A DNA stretch of 64,000 bases from assembly GCA_030529845.1 (NCBI GenBank), contig JAUMWB010000004.1:1-64000 (forward strand), given 5' to 3'. Position 1 is the stretch's first letter. Every line of letters starts with the position of its first letter. Position numbers and translations under genes: made by a program. Below, one piece after another: positions 46,146 through 55,874 of the stretch. Origin of the DNA: Rothia sp. (in: high G+C Gram-positive bacteria) (lineage in GTDB: Bacteria; Actinomycetota; Actinomycetes; Actinomycetales; Micrococcaceae). The notes under the pieces were generated by a model. That model was given only the letters and a program-made list of their open reading frames with translations. It was not told the DNA's origin and did no database searches.

Positions 46146-47991
46146 TGCTGCCTTTCTCCTTCTCCCCCTGCGGGGTGCGACCGGTCATGGCTCTAAAGGC
46201 CCTGGTGCGTAGTTCTTCTGGTGCCAGGCGGTAGAGACCGCGGATAGCTAAGTTCTGGGCAAAGCGGACAGGGCCAAAGACTCCCCCGGCATACAGCCTG
46301 CGCTGAACCTGCACGTCCTTTTTAAGAGCCTCGATTCCACCCCGGCGGCGGTAAGCGGTAGCCACCCGGTAATTCACCAGGGGCTGGCGCAGGTTCCCCA
46401 GGACGAACCCAGCCCGGCTCATGCGAGCCCAGAGCCAGTAGTCTTCAGCCCCGGGCACCTCCACATAGCCGCCTACCGCCTGCACCGCACTCTTACGGAA
46501 AACAACGGTGGGATGCAACATGGGGTTACGCTTCGGTAGCGTCTCACGGATTGCTCGTGACCCTGTGACCGCCTTCCGTTCAGCCTCGGGGCGGGAGGGG
46601 GCGTCCGTAAACTCGTACATGGCGCTACCCAGCACATCGTACTGCCCAGCGGCTACCAGCGGCACCTGCTGGGCAAAACGCTCGGGAGCAGAAATATCGT
46701 CTGAGTCTGCTCGGGCCACGACGTCGTAGAGGCAGTGAGCTAGCCCCTCTTGAAGGGCAGCAGCAAGCCCGTGGTTACGCTCCAGACGAACCACGGTCAC
46801 CGGCACCGTGCTATCTCGCTCGAACTCAGCGATGACCTGGGCAAGTTCAGGGCTCAGTGGCCCGTCCTCCACCAGCACCAGCTGGTTGGGGCGCAGGGTC
46901 TGCTCACCGGTATTCGACTCAAGAGCCAATCGCAGATGGTCAGGTTGGTCCCCCGCATAGACGCTCATGAGCACGGTAAAGCTGGGGTCGTTATCGTAGC
47001 TTTCCCGCGCCCTTTGAGCAAGGTGGGGCCTTTCAAGTTGATAGACGCCTTCCAGTACCTCTTGGTTGGGGCGGTAGCCGGCTGCGGCGTCCTGAAGCCC
47101 CTTGAGGAAGTAGCCAACGTAGGTTTTTTTCTCGTCGGTGCGTAGCAGGGTGCTGACCCACAGGCGGGCTGTCGATCCACCGTAGAGCAGCTTTTCCAGC
47201 GGGGTGAGGGTGCGGCGGGCACAAAACACCCAGAGCTTATTGCGCACATCGTTGTAGAAGCGGGGCCCGGGTTTGGCGTCCGTAGTACCAAAGGTCTTGG
47301 TATGGTGGCGGGCGACCGAACGCTCAGTAGCGATACCGTTACTGTGGTGAATCAGGCGGGTGGTGTATTCGAAGTCGTCATTCCAGATAAAGAAATCAGC
47401 CAGTGGCAGGTCGGTAGCCCGCATAGCGGCAGCGTCCATCAGAATAGACACAAAGGAGGCCGAGCGAATGGGGCGGGCACCAACAGCGGCCGCGCGGGAA
47501 GTTCGCTCCGGGCCAGCTGCGAACATGGTTCGCATGGTATTCATAGGGTGGTCTTGGCCGTCTGTCCAGATAACCTTGGAGGCCACCACAGCCGGGCGCT
47601 CTGCTCGTACCGGGGAGTAGCCAGCCCAGGCCCGGTAAGCCTCTGACAGGGTATTGCCAGTGGGCTCGGTATCGTCATCCATGACCCAGACCAAATCTGC
47701 CGCGTGGCGGTTCAGGGCGCGGTCGATTCCGACCGTAAAACCGCCTGCCCCACCCACATTCTGTGGCAGATGCACAATATCTGTAGCCAGTGAGCTAGTA
47801 TAGGTGCCCAAGAACTCTTCGGTGCCATCGGTAGAAGCGTTATTGACGATAATGACGGTATCGGGAGCCAGCTCCCCCGCCTCAATCCCGGTAAGGGTCT
47901 GTTCCAGCAACTCACGGCGATTATAGGTCACCACTACAGCGACAATGCGCTCGGGGCGCACCTGGGGTGTCGGGGCAGATACCATGGGCAA
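46138..47991 (-). CDS. Double-domain family 2 glycosyltransferase
   Basis: A 617-residue protein with two GT2 (GT-A fold) domains. The first, residues ~15-290, shows VVVTYNRRELLEQTL, VNNASTDGTEEFL and VWVMDDDTEP and resembles galactofuranosyl/rhamnosyl-type transferases. The second, residues ~335-570, shows TVLMSVYAGDQPDHLRLALES and VVARADSDDISAPERF. No membrane helices. It may add two sugars in one polymer step. The start is probably TTG at 47991, with AAAGGA five bases before it; the alternative ATG at 47985 is 11 bases from it. Confidence 0.86.
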   Translation of the reverse strand: MPMVSAPTPQVRPERIVAVVVTYNRRELLEQTLTGIEAGELAPDTVIIVNNASTDGTEEFLGTYTSSLATDIVHLPQNVGGAGGFTVGIDRALNRHAADLVWVMDDDTEPTGNTLSEAYRAWAGYSPVRAERPAVVASKVIWTDGQDHPMNTMRTMFAAGPERTSRAAAVGARPIRSASFVSILMDAAAMRATDLPLADFFIWNDDFEYTTRLIHHSNGIATERSVARHHTKTFGTTDAKPGPRFYNDVRNKLWVFCARRTLTPLEKLLYGGSTARLWVSTLLRTDEKKTYVGYFLKGLQDAAAGYRPNQEVLEGVYQLERPHLAQRARESYDNDPSFTVLMSVYAGDQPDHLRLALESNTGEQTLRPNQLVLVEDGPLSPELAQVIAEFERDSTVPVTVVRLERNHGLAAALQEGLAHCLYDVVARADSDDISAPERFAQQVPLVAAGQYDVLGSAMYEFTDAPSRPEAERKAVTGSRAIRETLPKRNPMLHPTVVFRKSAVQAVGGYVEVPGAEDYWLWARMSRAGFVLGNLRQPLVNYRVATAYRRRGGIEALKKDVQVQRRLYAGGVFGPVRFAQNLAIRGLYRLAPEELRTRAFRAMTGRTPQGEKEKGSNV

Positions 47992-48238
47992 ACAGGTCCT
48001 TTCGTGGGGGTGAGGCCACCTGCACTGCGCGCTTGCCCCAGATTCAGGGCAAAAAACGCACAGGTCTACCTAAGTTTAGCGAACTCACCTGTGGATTACC
48101 TCAGCACTCGTTGCACGGAACCTCATCTGAGTTCTTTCGTCCTGCCCTACGTGTATTTCTGCCTGGGCTGTGACACCCTTGGGAGTAGGGGGGCACAGAA
48201 GCTCTCACCGATTTTTACCAGGCAGATGGAGTAAAGTC
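47992..48238. other. Divergent intergenic region (promoters of the sugar/ATP run and the epimerase gene)
   Basis: This 247-base gap should hold the promoters of the long minus-strand sugar/ATP synthase run and of the plus-strand gene. CACAGGT (48059-48065) and ACCTGTG (48087-48093) form an inverted repeat with a 21-base centre. No convincing -35/-10 pair was found. Confidence 0.4.
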
Positions 48239-49312
48239 ATGGCTCAGGCCATATGGAAAGTCATTGGGGCAAGCGGCTTTGTGGGCTCATCGATCGTAGC
48301 CCGCCTAGCTTCTGAAGATATTCAGGTTGACGCAGTAGAAGCACCCCGCCTCCTCACGCGCACGGCTGACGCAGAAAAGCTCATTCGCGAAGCCCGCCAG
48401 CTAGACGGAATTATCGATACCCTGGCTGAATCTTTTGCCGGCTGCGAGGTCGTGATCAATGCCTCCGGTCTTGCTGCCCCCGACCAGGAAGATGTAGCTC
48501 CTCTGCTGGGTGCTAATGCTTTACTTCCCGCTGTCATCGCCATCGCCGCCCAACGTACCGGCGTCAGCAGGGTCATACACCTTAGTTCAGCCGCCGTACT
48601 AGGACCAGTTCCGGTTCTCACCGCTACGCCCAACACCCAGCCTTTCTCCGCCTACTCTTTCTCTAAGGCCCTGGGTGAAGAAGTGCTACTCAAGCTACGG
48701 TCCTTCATCGAAGAAACAGCTGCCCTGGGCCAGGCGCCCGGTTCTGAAGAATCAGAGTTTCCGGCAGCCCCCTCCCATGCCCCTGCTGCGGTTGCAGGGG
48801 ACCATGCGGTTGAAATCTGCATCATTCGAGCCACGAGTGTTCAAGGGCGCGGACGCCGAACCACCGAAGCTTTCGCCAAGATAGCGTCCTCTGCCCTGGC
48901 GTCCGTCGCCGGGCGTATCCCGCGTCGCACCCCGGTCTCATCAAATTACGCTCTCGCAGAATTTGTTGCCAGGGTCGCGGGTTTTGAGGGTAGCCTTCCG
49001 CCCATCGTGCTCCAGCCCTGGGAAGGGGCGACCACAGAATCAGTTCTCATCGATGCAGGACGCCGCTACCCCCTCCACCTGCCTGTTCCTCTGTGCCGGG
49101 CGCTGGTAGCTACCGGCTACAAGGTATCTGAGCTTCTAGGAGACTGCCTCACCGGGCCGGTTCGACGGGTAGAAGTAATGTGGTTCGGCCAGGACATCGA
49201 CGATTCCTGGGCCCGAGAAAACAACCTAGTTCCCCAGGAGCGGGTGAGCGAAGTTCTGCGAACTGCTCACAACGCCCTGGGCGCACCGCGGGATCGGAAA
49301 TTTAAGAACTAG
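48239..49312 (+). CDS. NAD-dependent epimerase/dehydratase-like protein
   Basis: A 357-residue extended short-chain dehydrogenase fold. The nucleotide motif GASGFVGSSIVARL lies near residues 9-22, HLSSAAVLGPVP follows, and YSFSKALGEEV provides the Y-xxx-K pair. Compared with true epimerases an insertion of ~25 residues (SFIEETAALGQAPGSEESEFPAAPSH in part) lies after the YxxxK. The divergent sugar operon suggests nucleotide-sugar or lipid-linked sugar processing. The ATG at 48239 has GGAG eight bases upstream. It ends in CTAG shared with tsaC. Confidence 0.8.
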   Translation: MAQAIWKVIGASGFVGSSIVARLASEDIQVDAVEAPRLLTRTADAEKLIREARQLDGIIDTLAESFAGCEVVINASGLAAPDQEDVAPLLGANALLPAVIAIAAQRTGVSRVIHLSSAAVLGPVPVLTATPNTQPFSAYSFSKALGEEVLLKLRSFIEETAALGQAPGSEESEFPAAPSHAPAAVAGDHAVEICIIRATSVQGRGRRTTEAFAKIASSALASVAGRIPRRTPVSSNYALAEFVARVAGFEGSLPPIVLQPWEGATTESVLIDAGRRYPLHLPVPLCRALVATGYKVSELLGDCLTGPVRRVEVMWFGQDIDDSWARENNLVPQERVSEVLRTAHNALGAPRDRKFKN

Positions 49313-50373
49313 GCGGACGGCTGTTCTTCGCCCTCGCTGGCTGCTTCAGTAAGCGGCTTAGCGGGGGCTTCTTGCTGGGTCCCAAAGACCAGTGACCTGG
49401 CAGCAGCTACAGAATAGGGCTTGGTGCCGCTCTCAACAACACGAGTTTCGGGAACATGAGCACTAGCGGTCCGGCGCTGGTCAACGGAGCCAGCCCCGCT
49501 AGTACCGCCCACCAGGTCAGCCGCCAGGGAACCGGCTGCTGGGGCAGCGGCTTGACGCCCGGGGGCAACTTCGGCCTCCTCATGCTCAGCTTCAGTCATA
49601 TGACGAGGTGAAAACTCGGTATCTTCCATGGCCTCGGACGTAGCAACGAGGGAAGCCTCTGCCTCATTACGGGCCTTTTCCTGGGCTTCGAACTCGGCCC
49701 GGGTCAGTACACTAGGAACAACCTCGCGCAGGCGTTCAACTGAAATAGCGCCCTCACGGACCACAATCAGACGATCAGAAGTGCAATCCACGATGGTGGA
49801 GGGCAGGGCGTCCTTAGCTTCAAAGCCCTCGGGGCGGTTTTCGGGGCGGGAGCCGCCATCGAAAATAACCTCAACATCGTTGCCCAGTTGGTCCATGGCC
49901 TCCTGGGCTGTGGTGGCAGCGGGGCGGCCGGTCTTATTAGCAGACGAGACTGCCAAGGGGCCCAGGTTTTTCAGAAGCTCAATAGCGACCGGATCATTAG
50001 GCACGCGCAGGGCAACGGTTCCCTGGGTCTCACCCAAGTCCCAGTTGAGGGAGGGCTGGGAGTAGAAAATCAGGGTGAGAGCACCGGGCCAAAACTCGGT
50101 TGCCAGGGCACGGGCGTCCTCAGAAATCTCATCAGCCAGCCCAGGGAGCACAGACTGGTCATAAATCAGCACCGGAGGGGGCATCTGCCGGGTACGGCCC
50201 TTAGCGGCCAGGAGGTTCCCCACACCGGCAACAGAAAAAGCATCGGTGGCGATACCGTAGACGGTATCGGTAGGAATCACAATGGTCTTATCTGCCCCAA
50301 TAGCAGAGTTGGCGGTAGCAATAGCATCGCCTAGAGTCGCGGGGTCAGTTGCACTAACAATGGTTGCTTTCAC
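49309..50373 (-). CDS. tsaC: L-threonylcarbamoyladenylate synthase
   Basis: A 354-residue protein. Residues ~1-215 form the Sua5/YrdC domain (TVIPTDTVYGIATDAF, PPPVLIYDQ, ALTLIFYS, VALRVPNDP, AVSSANKTGRPA). It makes threonylcarbamoyl-AMP from threonine, bicarbonate and ATP for the t6A37 modification of tRNA. The last ~130 residues are Ala/Glu-rich and look disordered; the usual Sua5 C-terminal domain is not recognisable. The GTG at 50373 gives a plausible N-terminus. It is in an operon with prfA and prmC, 21 bases behind prmC. Confidence 0.92.
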   Translation of the reverse strand: MKATIVSATDPATLGDAIATANSAIGADKTIVIPTDTVYGIATDAFSVAGVGNLLAAKGRTRQMPPPVLIYDQSVLPGLADEISEDARALATEFWPGALTLIFYSQPSLNWDLGETQGTVALRVPNDPVAIELLKNLGPLAVSSANKTGRPAATTAQEAMDQLGNDVEVIFDGGSRPENRPEGFEAKDALPSTIVDCTSDRLIVVREGAISVERLREVVPSVLTRAEFEAQEKARNEAEASLVATSEAMEDTEFSPRHMTEAEHEEAEVAPGRQAAAPAAGSLAADLVGGTSGAGSVDQRRTASAHVPETRVVESGTKPYSVAAARSLVFGTQQEAPAKPLTEAASEGEEQPSA

Positions 50374-50394
50374 GCTTTTTATTCTTTCACATTC

Positions 50395-51318
50395 TTAGGT
50401 GCCGAGTAGGGGTTTGTAGCCCGAGGTGTGACGGGGTTTACCCGCAAAGTCATCAATCGATTCGATGCGCTCAAAACCCGCACTAGCTAGGGCCCGCCGC
50501 ATGAGTTCCCGCTGAGTCTCGGCATGTTCCATAATGAGGTAGCCGCCGGGAGCTAAAAGGTCATAGGCCCGGGCTGCTATAGCCCGTGGCAGTTCCATGC
50601 CGTCTTCTCCCCCGCCGTAAAGGGCAAGCTCCGGGTCGTGATCGCGAACCTCGGGGTCCTTAGGCACCGCTCCAGAGGGAATGTAGGGAGGGTTAGAGGT
50701 GACCAGGTGAATAGAACCTTCATACCCCTCTAAGGCTGTACGAGCGTCCCCTCTGACCAATTCCGCCCCCGCAGGGAGCAGATTGCGTTCCGCCCAAGCT
50801 GCTGCCTCGGTGGAGAGTTCAACGGCAAGGACGCGCGGGGGCGGCACCTGCCCATCGGCGGCAAGCTCCGTGGCCAGGGCAGCTGCAATAGCACCTGACC
50901 CGGTACACAGGTCAACCACAAGGGGCTGAGCGGGCAGGTGCTGAGCCAGGCCACGATAGGCGGTGAGGGCATGCTCAACCAACAACTCAGTTTCAGGGCG
51001 GGGCACAAAAACGCCAGGCCCCACCGAGAGGGTCAGCCCCCTAAAAAATGCCTGACCGGTCAGGTGCTGTAGGGGTAGACGCTCACCGCGTAGAGTCACA
51101 AGACCTTCAAACCCCTCAGGAACCGGGTGCCCCAGCAGGGCAAGAGACTGAACTCTGCCGCGCGATACCGGCTCACCGGCTTCCTTCTCTAACAGGTAGG
51201 CGGCCAGTAGCTGCGCATCAACCGCAGCCGACTCAACACCGGCTGCGCCGAGATAGAGCGCAGCCCGGCGAAGGGCTGAATCAAGCTCTTCGCCGGGCTC
51301 CAGGCTAAAATCAGCCAC
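50395..51318 (-). CDS. prmC: Release factor glutamine methyltransferase
   Basis: A 307-residue enzyme that methylates the GGQ glutamine of RF1 and RF2. The SAM site is VVDLCTGSGAIAAALA, and the catalytic NPPY is in LVTSNPPYIPSG. The N-terminal helical part binds the release factor. The start is a GTG two bases after the prfA stop codon, so translation is coupled to its own substrate. Confidence 0.94.
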   Translation of the reverse strand: MADFSLEPGEELDSALRRAALYLGAAGVESAAVDAQLLAAYLLEKEAGEPVSRGRVQSLALLGHPVPEGFEGLVTLRGERLPLQHLTGQAFFRGLTLSVGPGVFVPRPETELLVEHALTAYRGLAQHLPAQPLVVDLCTGSGAIAAALATELAADGQVPPPRVLAVELSTEAAAWAERNLLPAGAELVRGDARTALEGYEGSIHLVTSNPPYIPSGAVPKDPEVRDHDPELALYGGGEDGMELPRAIAARAYDLLAPGGYLIMEHAETQRELMRRALASAGFERIESIDDFAGKPRHTSGYKPLLGT

Positions 51319-51320
51319 TC

Positions 51321-52403
51321 TTACTTGTCTTCCTGACCGAGCTTCTCAAGGCGGGCGGCCTCGTCCATCTCGATAGCGGACTGCACAACTGCCTCAAGGT
51401 CACCGTTGAGGACGGCATCCAGGTTGTAAGCCTTGTAGCCGGTGCGGTGGTCGGCAATACGGTTTTCGGGGAAGTTGTAGGTGCGGATGCGCTCAGAACG
51501 GTCCATAGTGCGCACCTGGGAGTGGCGCTTCTCGGCATTCTCAGCATCAATCTGCTCCTGCTGCCAGGCCAGCAGGCGGGCCCGGAGCACGCGCATGGCA
51601 GCTTCACGGTTCTGAATCTGAGACTTCTCGTTCTGCATAGCAACCACGATGCCGGTGGGCAGATGGGTAATACGCACCGCGGAGTCGGTGGTGTTCACCG
51701 ACTGGCCGCCGGGGCCAGAAGAACGGTAGACGTCAATCTTCAGGTCGTTCTGGTTAATCTCGATTTCCTCGGGCTCATCGACCTCGGGGAAGACCAGCAC
51801 ACCGGCTGCTGAGGTGTGGATACGGCCCTGAGATTCGGTGGCAGGTACGCGCTGGACGCGATGGACGCCGCCCTCGTACTTGAGGTGGGCCCAGACGCCT
51901 TCAGCCGGGTCGTTCGAGGTACCCTTGATAGCTACCTGGGCGTCCTTGTAGCCGCCAACATCGGTGGTCTGGGAGGAGATCATCTCGGTCTTCCAGCCCT
52001 TGGATTCAGCGTAGCGGGTGTACATGCGCAGCAGGTCAGCAGCGAAGAGAGATGCTTCGTCGCCACCTTCACCGCCCTTGACTTCAAGGATGACATTGCG
52101 GCCGTCGTCCGGATCGCGGGGAATCAGCAGACGGCGCAGCTTCTCTTCGGCCTCGGGCAGCTGGGCTTCAAGTTCCTTGACCTCTTCTGCAAAGTCGGGG
52201 TCTTCTGCGGCCATTTCTCGGGCAGCTTCGATGTCATCACGCAGGGTGTTGACGCGGTTGTAAGCCTCGACGATGCCGTTGAGTTCGGAGTAGCGGCGGC
52301 CCAGCTTGCGGGCCTTGCCCTGGTCAGCGTGGACGGCGGGGTCAGCTAGTTGCTTCTGGAGGTCTGCGTGCTCGTCGAGCAGGCCCTGGATAGATTCAAT
52401 CAC
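51321..52403 (-). CDS. prfA: Peptide chain release factor 1
   Basis: A 360-residue release factor for UAA and UAG codons. The catalytic loop [20 protein letters not shown] is complete. Domain order matches RF1: a helical N-terminal domain with a coiled segment, codon-recognition domain, catalytic domain. The GTG start is preceded by GGAAAGGACACACC. It is coupled to prmC. Confidence 0.96.
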   Translation of the reverse strand: MIESIQGLLDEHADLQKQLADPAVHADQGKARKLGRRYSELNGIVEAYNRVNTLRDDIEAAREMAAEDPDFAEEVKELEAQLPEAEEKLRRLLIPRDPDDGRNVILEVKGGEGGDEASLFAADLLRMYTRYAESKGWKTEMISSQTTDVGGYKDAQVAIKGTSNDPAEGVWAHLKYEGGVHRVQRVPATESQGRIHTSAAGVLVFPEVDEPEEIEINQNDLKIDVYRSSGPGGQSVNTTDSAVRITHLPTGIVVAMQNEKSQIQNREAAMRVLRARLLAWQQEQIDAENAEKRHSQVRTMDRSERIRTYNFPENRIADHRTGYKAYNLDAVLNGDLEAVVQSAIEMDEAARLEKLGQEDK

Positions 52404-52417
52404 GGTGTGTCCTTTCC

Positions 52418-54532
52418 TTATTCGCCGTGGCCCAGGCCGCTCTTAGCAACGGTGAGCAGGAATTCGACGTTGGACTGGGTCTCGCGCAGCTTGGAGAGCA
52501 GAACAGACAGGGACTGTTCCTGGTCCATACCGGCCAGTACGCGGCGCAGGCGCCACATAATCTTGACCTCGTCGGGTGAGAGCAGGGCCTCTTCGCGGCG
52601 GGTAGAAGAGGCGTTGAGATCGATGGCGGGGAAGATGCGCTTGTCTGCCAGCTGGCGGGAAAGGCGCAGCTCCATGTTGCCGGTGCCCTTGAATTCTTCG
52701 AAGATGACCTCGTCCATCTTGGAGCCGGTCTCAACCAGAGCGGTAGCCAGAATAGTCAGTGAGCCACCCTCTTCAATGTTGCGAGCAGCACCGAAGAACT
52801 TCTTGGGCGGGTAGAGGGCAGCAGCGTCCACACCACCGGAGAGAATACGACCGGACGCAGGAGCCGCCAGGTTGTAGGCGCGGCCCAGGCGTGTCATGGA
52901 GTCCAGCAGAACAACGACGTCGCGGCCCTGCTCCACCAGGCGCTTAGCACGCTCGATGGCCAGCTCGGCAACGGTGGTGTGATCGTCAGCGGGGCGGTCA
53001 AAGGTTGAGGCGATGACCTCACCGTTGACGGTGCGCTGCATATCGGTGACTTCTTCGGGGCGTTCGTCCACCAGAACCATCATGAGGTGGACCTCGGGGT
53101 TGTTGGTGGTAATCGCGTTAGCGATGGACTGTAGCATCAGGGTCTTACCGGCCTTGGGAGGTGCCACAATCAGACCACGCTGACCCTTGCCGATGGGGGC
53201 AATCAGGTCGATAACGCGGGTGCCGAGCTTCTTGGGGTCGGTCTCCAGGCGCAGGCGCTCCTTGGGGTAGAGCGGGGTGAGCTTATTGAACTCGCGACGG
53301 CCCTTGGACTCTTCGGGAGTCAGACCGTTGATGGAGGTTAGCTGTACCAGGGCGTTAAACTTCTGGCGGTTGTTGTTATCGCCTTCGCGGGGGGCGCGAA
53401 TGGTACCGACGACGGCGTCGCCCTTGCGCAGGCCGTAGCGCTTGACCTGGGCCAGGGAGACGTAGACGTCGTTGGTGCCGGGCAGGTAGCCGGAGGTACG
53501 CACGAAAGCGTAGTTATCGAGCACATCGAGCACACCGGCAACAGGAATCAGTACGTCGTCTTCACTAATCTCGGGCTCGTAGTCATCGCGGCGGTTGTTG
53601 CGGCGTTCGCGACGCTCAGCCTGACGGTCGCGGCGGTTCTTACGGTTGTTACGGCGGTCTTCGTCGGGGCCGTTGTTGTTCTGGCGGTCGTTACGCTCGG
53701 CACGGTTGTCGCGGTCGTTCTTGTTGCCGCGGTCGCGGTTATCGCGCTCCTGCTTATCGCCGCGGTCCTGTCGGTTGTCGCGGTCGGTACGGTCGCGGCG
53801 ATTCTTACGCTCAAAACGGTCGCTCTTCTCGCCGTTATCGGCTGAGGTTTCGTTCTGTTCGGCAGACTCGACGTTCTCGCCCTCGCTCTTGCGGCGGCGG
53901 TCAGTACGGGTGCGAGTACGGGTGCGCTTGGCGCCCTCTTCACTTTCGGTCTGCTCGTTGCGGGCAGCCTTCTGGGACTCCAGACCATCGAGGGCAGCTT
54001 CTACTGCCTCAAGGGCTGACGTATCGGGCTTGGTCTCGCCCTGATTCTCAGCGGCTAGGGTTGCGCTGGTGGCACGTCGGTTACCGCGGCGCTTGGTAGC
54101 GGGTTTCTCAGCAGCGTCCTCAGCGGGCGCCTCGGCGGCGTCCTGCCCCTGGGCCTGCTCAGTTTCGGCAGCCTTTTCGGCGGCAGTCTTACGAGTACGA
54201 GTGCGCTTGGGCTTCTCCGCCTCGGGCTCTACCTTGGCGGGGGCTTCTGCTTCCGCGGCCTTCTCGGCAGCGGGCTTACGGGTGCGGGTACGCTTAGGCT
54301 TCTCTGCCTGGTCAGCAGTCTCCGCAGGGCGGTCTGCTACAGCCGAGCCACGCTGGTGGGCTGAGATAGCCTCAACCAAATCTGATTTACGCATGCGGCG
54401 AGCGCCGGTGATGCCCAGCTGGGAAGCCAGGGACTGGAGCTGAGCAAGTTTGAGGGTGCTCAGGCTGGGGGACTTCTGCTCAGCCGCTGCTGCGGCCTCC
54501 GTACCTGCGGTCAGGTCGGTGTTTTCTGCCAC
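52418..54532 (-). CDS. rho: Transcription termination factor Rho with long N-terminal insertion
   Basis: A 704-residue hexameric RNA helicase. The first ~50 residues are the Rho N-terminal fold ([34 protein letters not shown]). Residues ~60-320 are low complexity: first Ala/Glu/Lys with repeated KPKRTRTRK, then Arg/Asn/Asp-rich blocks. The cold-shock RNA-binding domain follows near 325-400, then Walker A PPKAGKT and the Q and R loops. Such insertions are typical of high-GC actinobacteria and widen RNA binding. The GTG start follows AAGGAATCTTC. Confidence 0.95.
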   Translation of the reverse strand: MAENTDLTAGTEAAAAAEQKSPSLSTLKLAQLQSLASQLGITGARRMRKSDLVEAISAHQRGSAVADRPAETADQAEKPKRTRTRKPAAEKAAEAEAPAKVEPEAEKPKRTRTRKTAAEKAAETEQAQGQDAAEAPAEDAAEKPATKRRGNRRATSATLAAENQGETKPDTSALEAVEAALDGLESQKAARNEQTESEEGAKRTRTRTRTDRRRKSEGENVESAEQNETSADNGEKSDRFERKNRRDRTDRDNRQDRGDKQERDNRDRGNKNDRDNRAERNDRQNNNGPDEDRRNNRKNRRDRQAERRERRNNRRDDYEPEISEDDVLIPVAGVLDVLDNYAFVRTSGYLPGTNDVYVSLAQVKRYGLRKGDAVVGTIRAPREGDNNNRQKFNALVQLTSINGLTPEESKGRREFNKLTPLYPKERLRLETDPKKLGTRVIDLIAPIGKGQRGLIVAPPKAGKTLMLQSIANAITTNNPEVHLMMVLVDERPEEVTDMQRTVNGEVIASTFDRPADDHTTVAELAIERAKRLVEQGRDVVVLLDSMTRLGRAYNLAAPASGRILSGGVDAAALYPPKKFFGAARNIEEGGSLTILATALVETGSKMDEVIFEEFKGTGNMELRLSRQLADKRIFPAIDLNASSTRREEALLSPDEVKIMWRLRRVLAGMDQEQSLSVLLSKLRETQSNVEFLLTVAKSGLGHGE

Positions 54533-54845
54533 GAAGATTCCTTCTCTCGAAATGTCGTTGATTTCGCGGTTTGTTCTGACACAACAGATGTGCCATGCCC
54601 AGAGCGGGCGAGTGATTGATTCAAGGAGGTCAGGCGCTAAAGCCGCTAGTGAGCGAAAATAGCAGATGACCGAATACCGGTATCCCGGTTACCAAACGGT
54701 AGGCGGTACTCCCGGTGGGGATCGCCTCGGCTACGTGAGCGGGGCGAATGTGAAAGGTTATGAGGTGCTGAGGCTTCTACAGACCTGCTTAACCGTAGGA
54801 TGAGGACGGCTCAGACGTGCCCAACCACAAAAAGGCCGGATCGCC
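54533..54845. other. Gap upstream of rho
   Basis: This 313-base stretch between thrB and rho holds no open reading frame that I support. The part next to rho should contain its promoter and leader; rho genes are often autoregulated by early termination in the leader. A small palindrome (ATACCGGTAT) and several GC-rich inverted segments lie at 54660-54730. Near thrB the minus strand has GGCC followed by five T (ATCCGGCCTTTTTG), a possible weak terminator. Confidence 0.35.
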
Positions 54846-55862
54846 CTAGGCGGTTTCCTCATAAGTAAGCATAACACCTTTGGTGTCGATATCGATATCG
54901 AGCACCCGCCAACTCACCGCTCTATTCTCGTACTGGTTAGGCTCGCTCTCGGTGGCGAAGGCCTCAATTGCCTCGCGCACCCGGGCGCGTTCGTCCGCCC
55001 CGTTTGCCAGGGTCATGACGGTGGGGCCGGCCCCTGAGATCACCGCGGCGAAGCCCTTGCCGCGCAGGTACTTGACCAGGGCAGCCGATGGTTTCATGGC
55101 TACCGCGCGGTAGGACTGGTGCAGCAGGTCGCTGGTAGCGGGCAACAGGTAGTCGGGGTAGGACGCCAGAGCCTGGGTGAGCAGGGCAGCTCGGCCGGAG
55201 TTGGCGGCAGCTTCCCGATGGGGAACGGTCTCGGGAATCAGGCCGCGGGCAACCTTGGTCGGCACCTCATAGTCGGGGATAGCAATCACCGGTAGCACGT
55301 TGTCGTGAGCCGGTACGGGCAGGGAGTGCCAGCCGGAGTCGTCCCCGTAAGAAATCACAACATGGCCGTAGAGGGAGGGGGCAACGTTATCGGGGTGCCC
55401 TTCCATACCCGAACAGATTTGCAGCACGGTTTCAGCATCTAGCTGGTGCTGCTCTGGCAAGAGGCCGTTGGCTGCGGTTACGCCAGCCACGATTGCTGAT
55501 GCGGAGGAGCCCATGCCGCGAGAGTGCGGAATACGGTTGTGGGCCTGAATATGCAGGGAGGGCAGTTCGAAGAGCCCCACGGCCTTCCAGGCAGCCACCA
55601 TAGCCTTGACGACCAGGTGGCTGGCATCCTGGGGCACCTCATCTGCACCTTCACCGGTCAGATCAAAGGTCAACTCCCCCACCCCGGGCACACGGGTAAC
55701 CACCAGGTCATCGTAGTGGGCCAGAGCCAGCCCCAGGGAGTCGTAGCCGGGGCCCAGGTTAGCTGATGAGGCCGGAACCTTGACGGTCACGCGTGCACCA
55801 ACAGGGATTTCATCGGGCTGGACGAAGGGCTCGTCTGAGCCGTCAATCATGGGAAGTGACAT
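54846..55862 (-). CDS. thrB: Homoserine kinase
   Basis: A 338-residue GHMP kinase that phosphorylates homoserine on the way to threonine. The ATP loop PHSRGMGSSASAIVAGV is the GHMP signature. N-terminal strand VKVPASSANLGPGYDSLGLAL and the C-terminal block AVISGAGPTVMTL are also family features. The ATG is 12 bases after the hom stop codon and lacks a clear ribosome binding site, so it probably depends on coupling with hom. Confidence 0.94.
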   Translation of the reverse strand: MSLPMIDGSDEPFVQPDEIPVGARVTVKVPASSANLGPGYDSLGLALAHYDDLVVTRVPGVGELTFDLTGEGADEVPQDASHLVVKAMVAAWKAVGLFELPSLHIQAHNRIPHSRGMGSSASAIVAGVTAANGLLPEQHQLDAETVLQICSGMEGHPDNVAPSLYGHVVISYGDDSGWHSLPVPAHDNVLPVIAIPDYEVPTKVARGLIPETVPHREAAANSGRAALLTQALASYPDYLLPATSDLLHQSYRAVAMKPSAALVKYLRGKGFAAVISGAGPTVMTLANGADERARVREAIEAFATESEPNQYENRAVSWRVLDIDIDTKGVMLTYEETA

Positions 55863-55874
55863 AAGAATCGGTGT

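Noticed and set aside
48170..48238. Earlier start for the epimerase-like gene
   Set aside because: The extra 23 residues are Arg/His/Gly-rich, precede the ribosome binding site GGAG and do not belong to the Rossmann fold, which begins shortly after the ATG at 48239.
53646..54443. Plus-strand open frames opposite rho
   Set aside because: They are Arg/Ser repeats that mirror the low-complexity insertion of rho.
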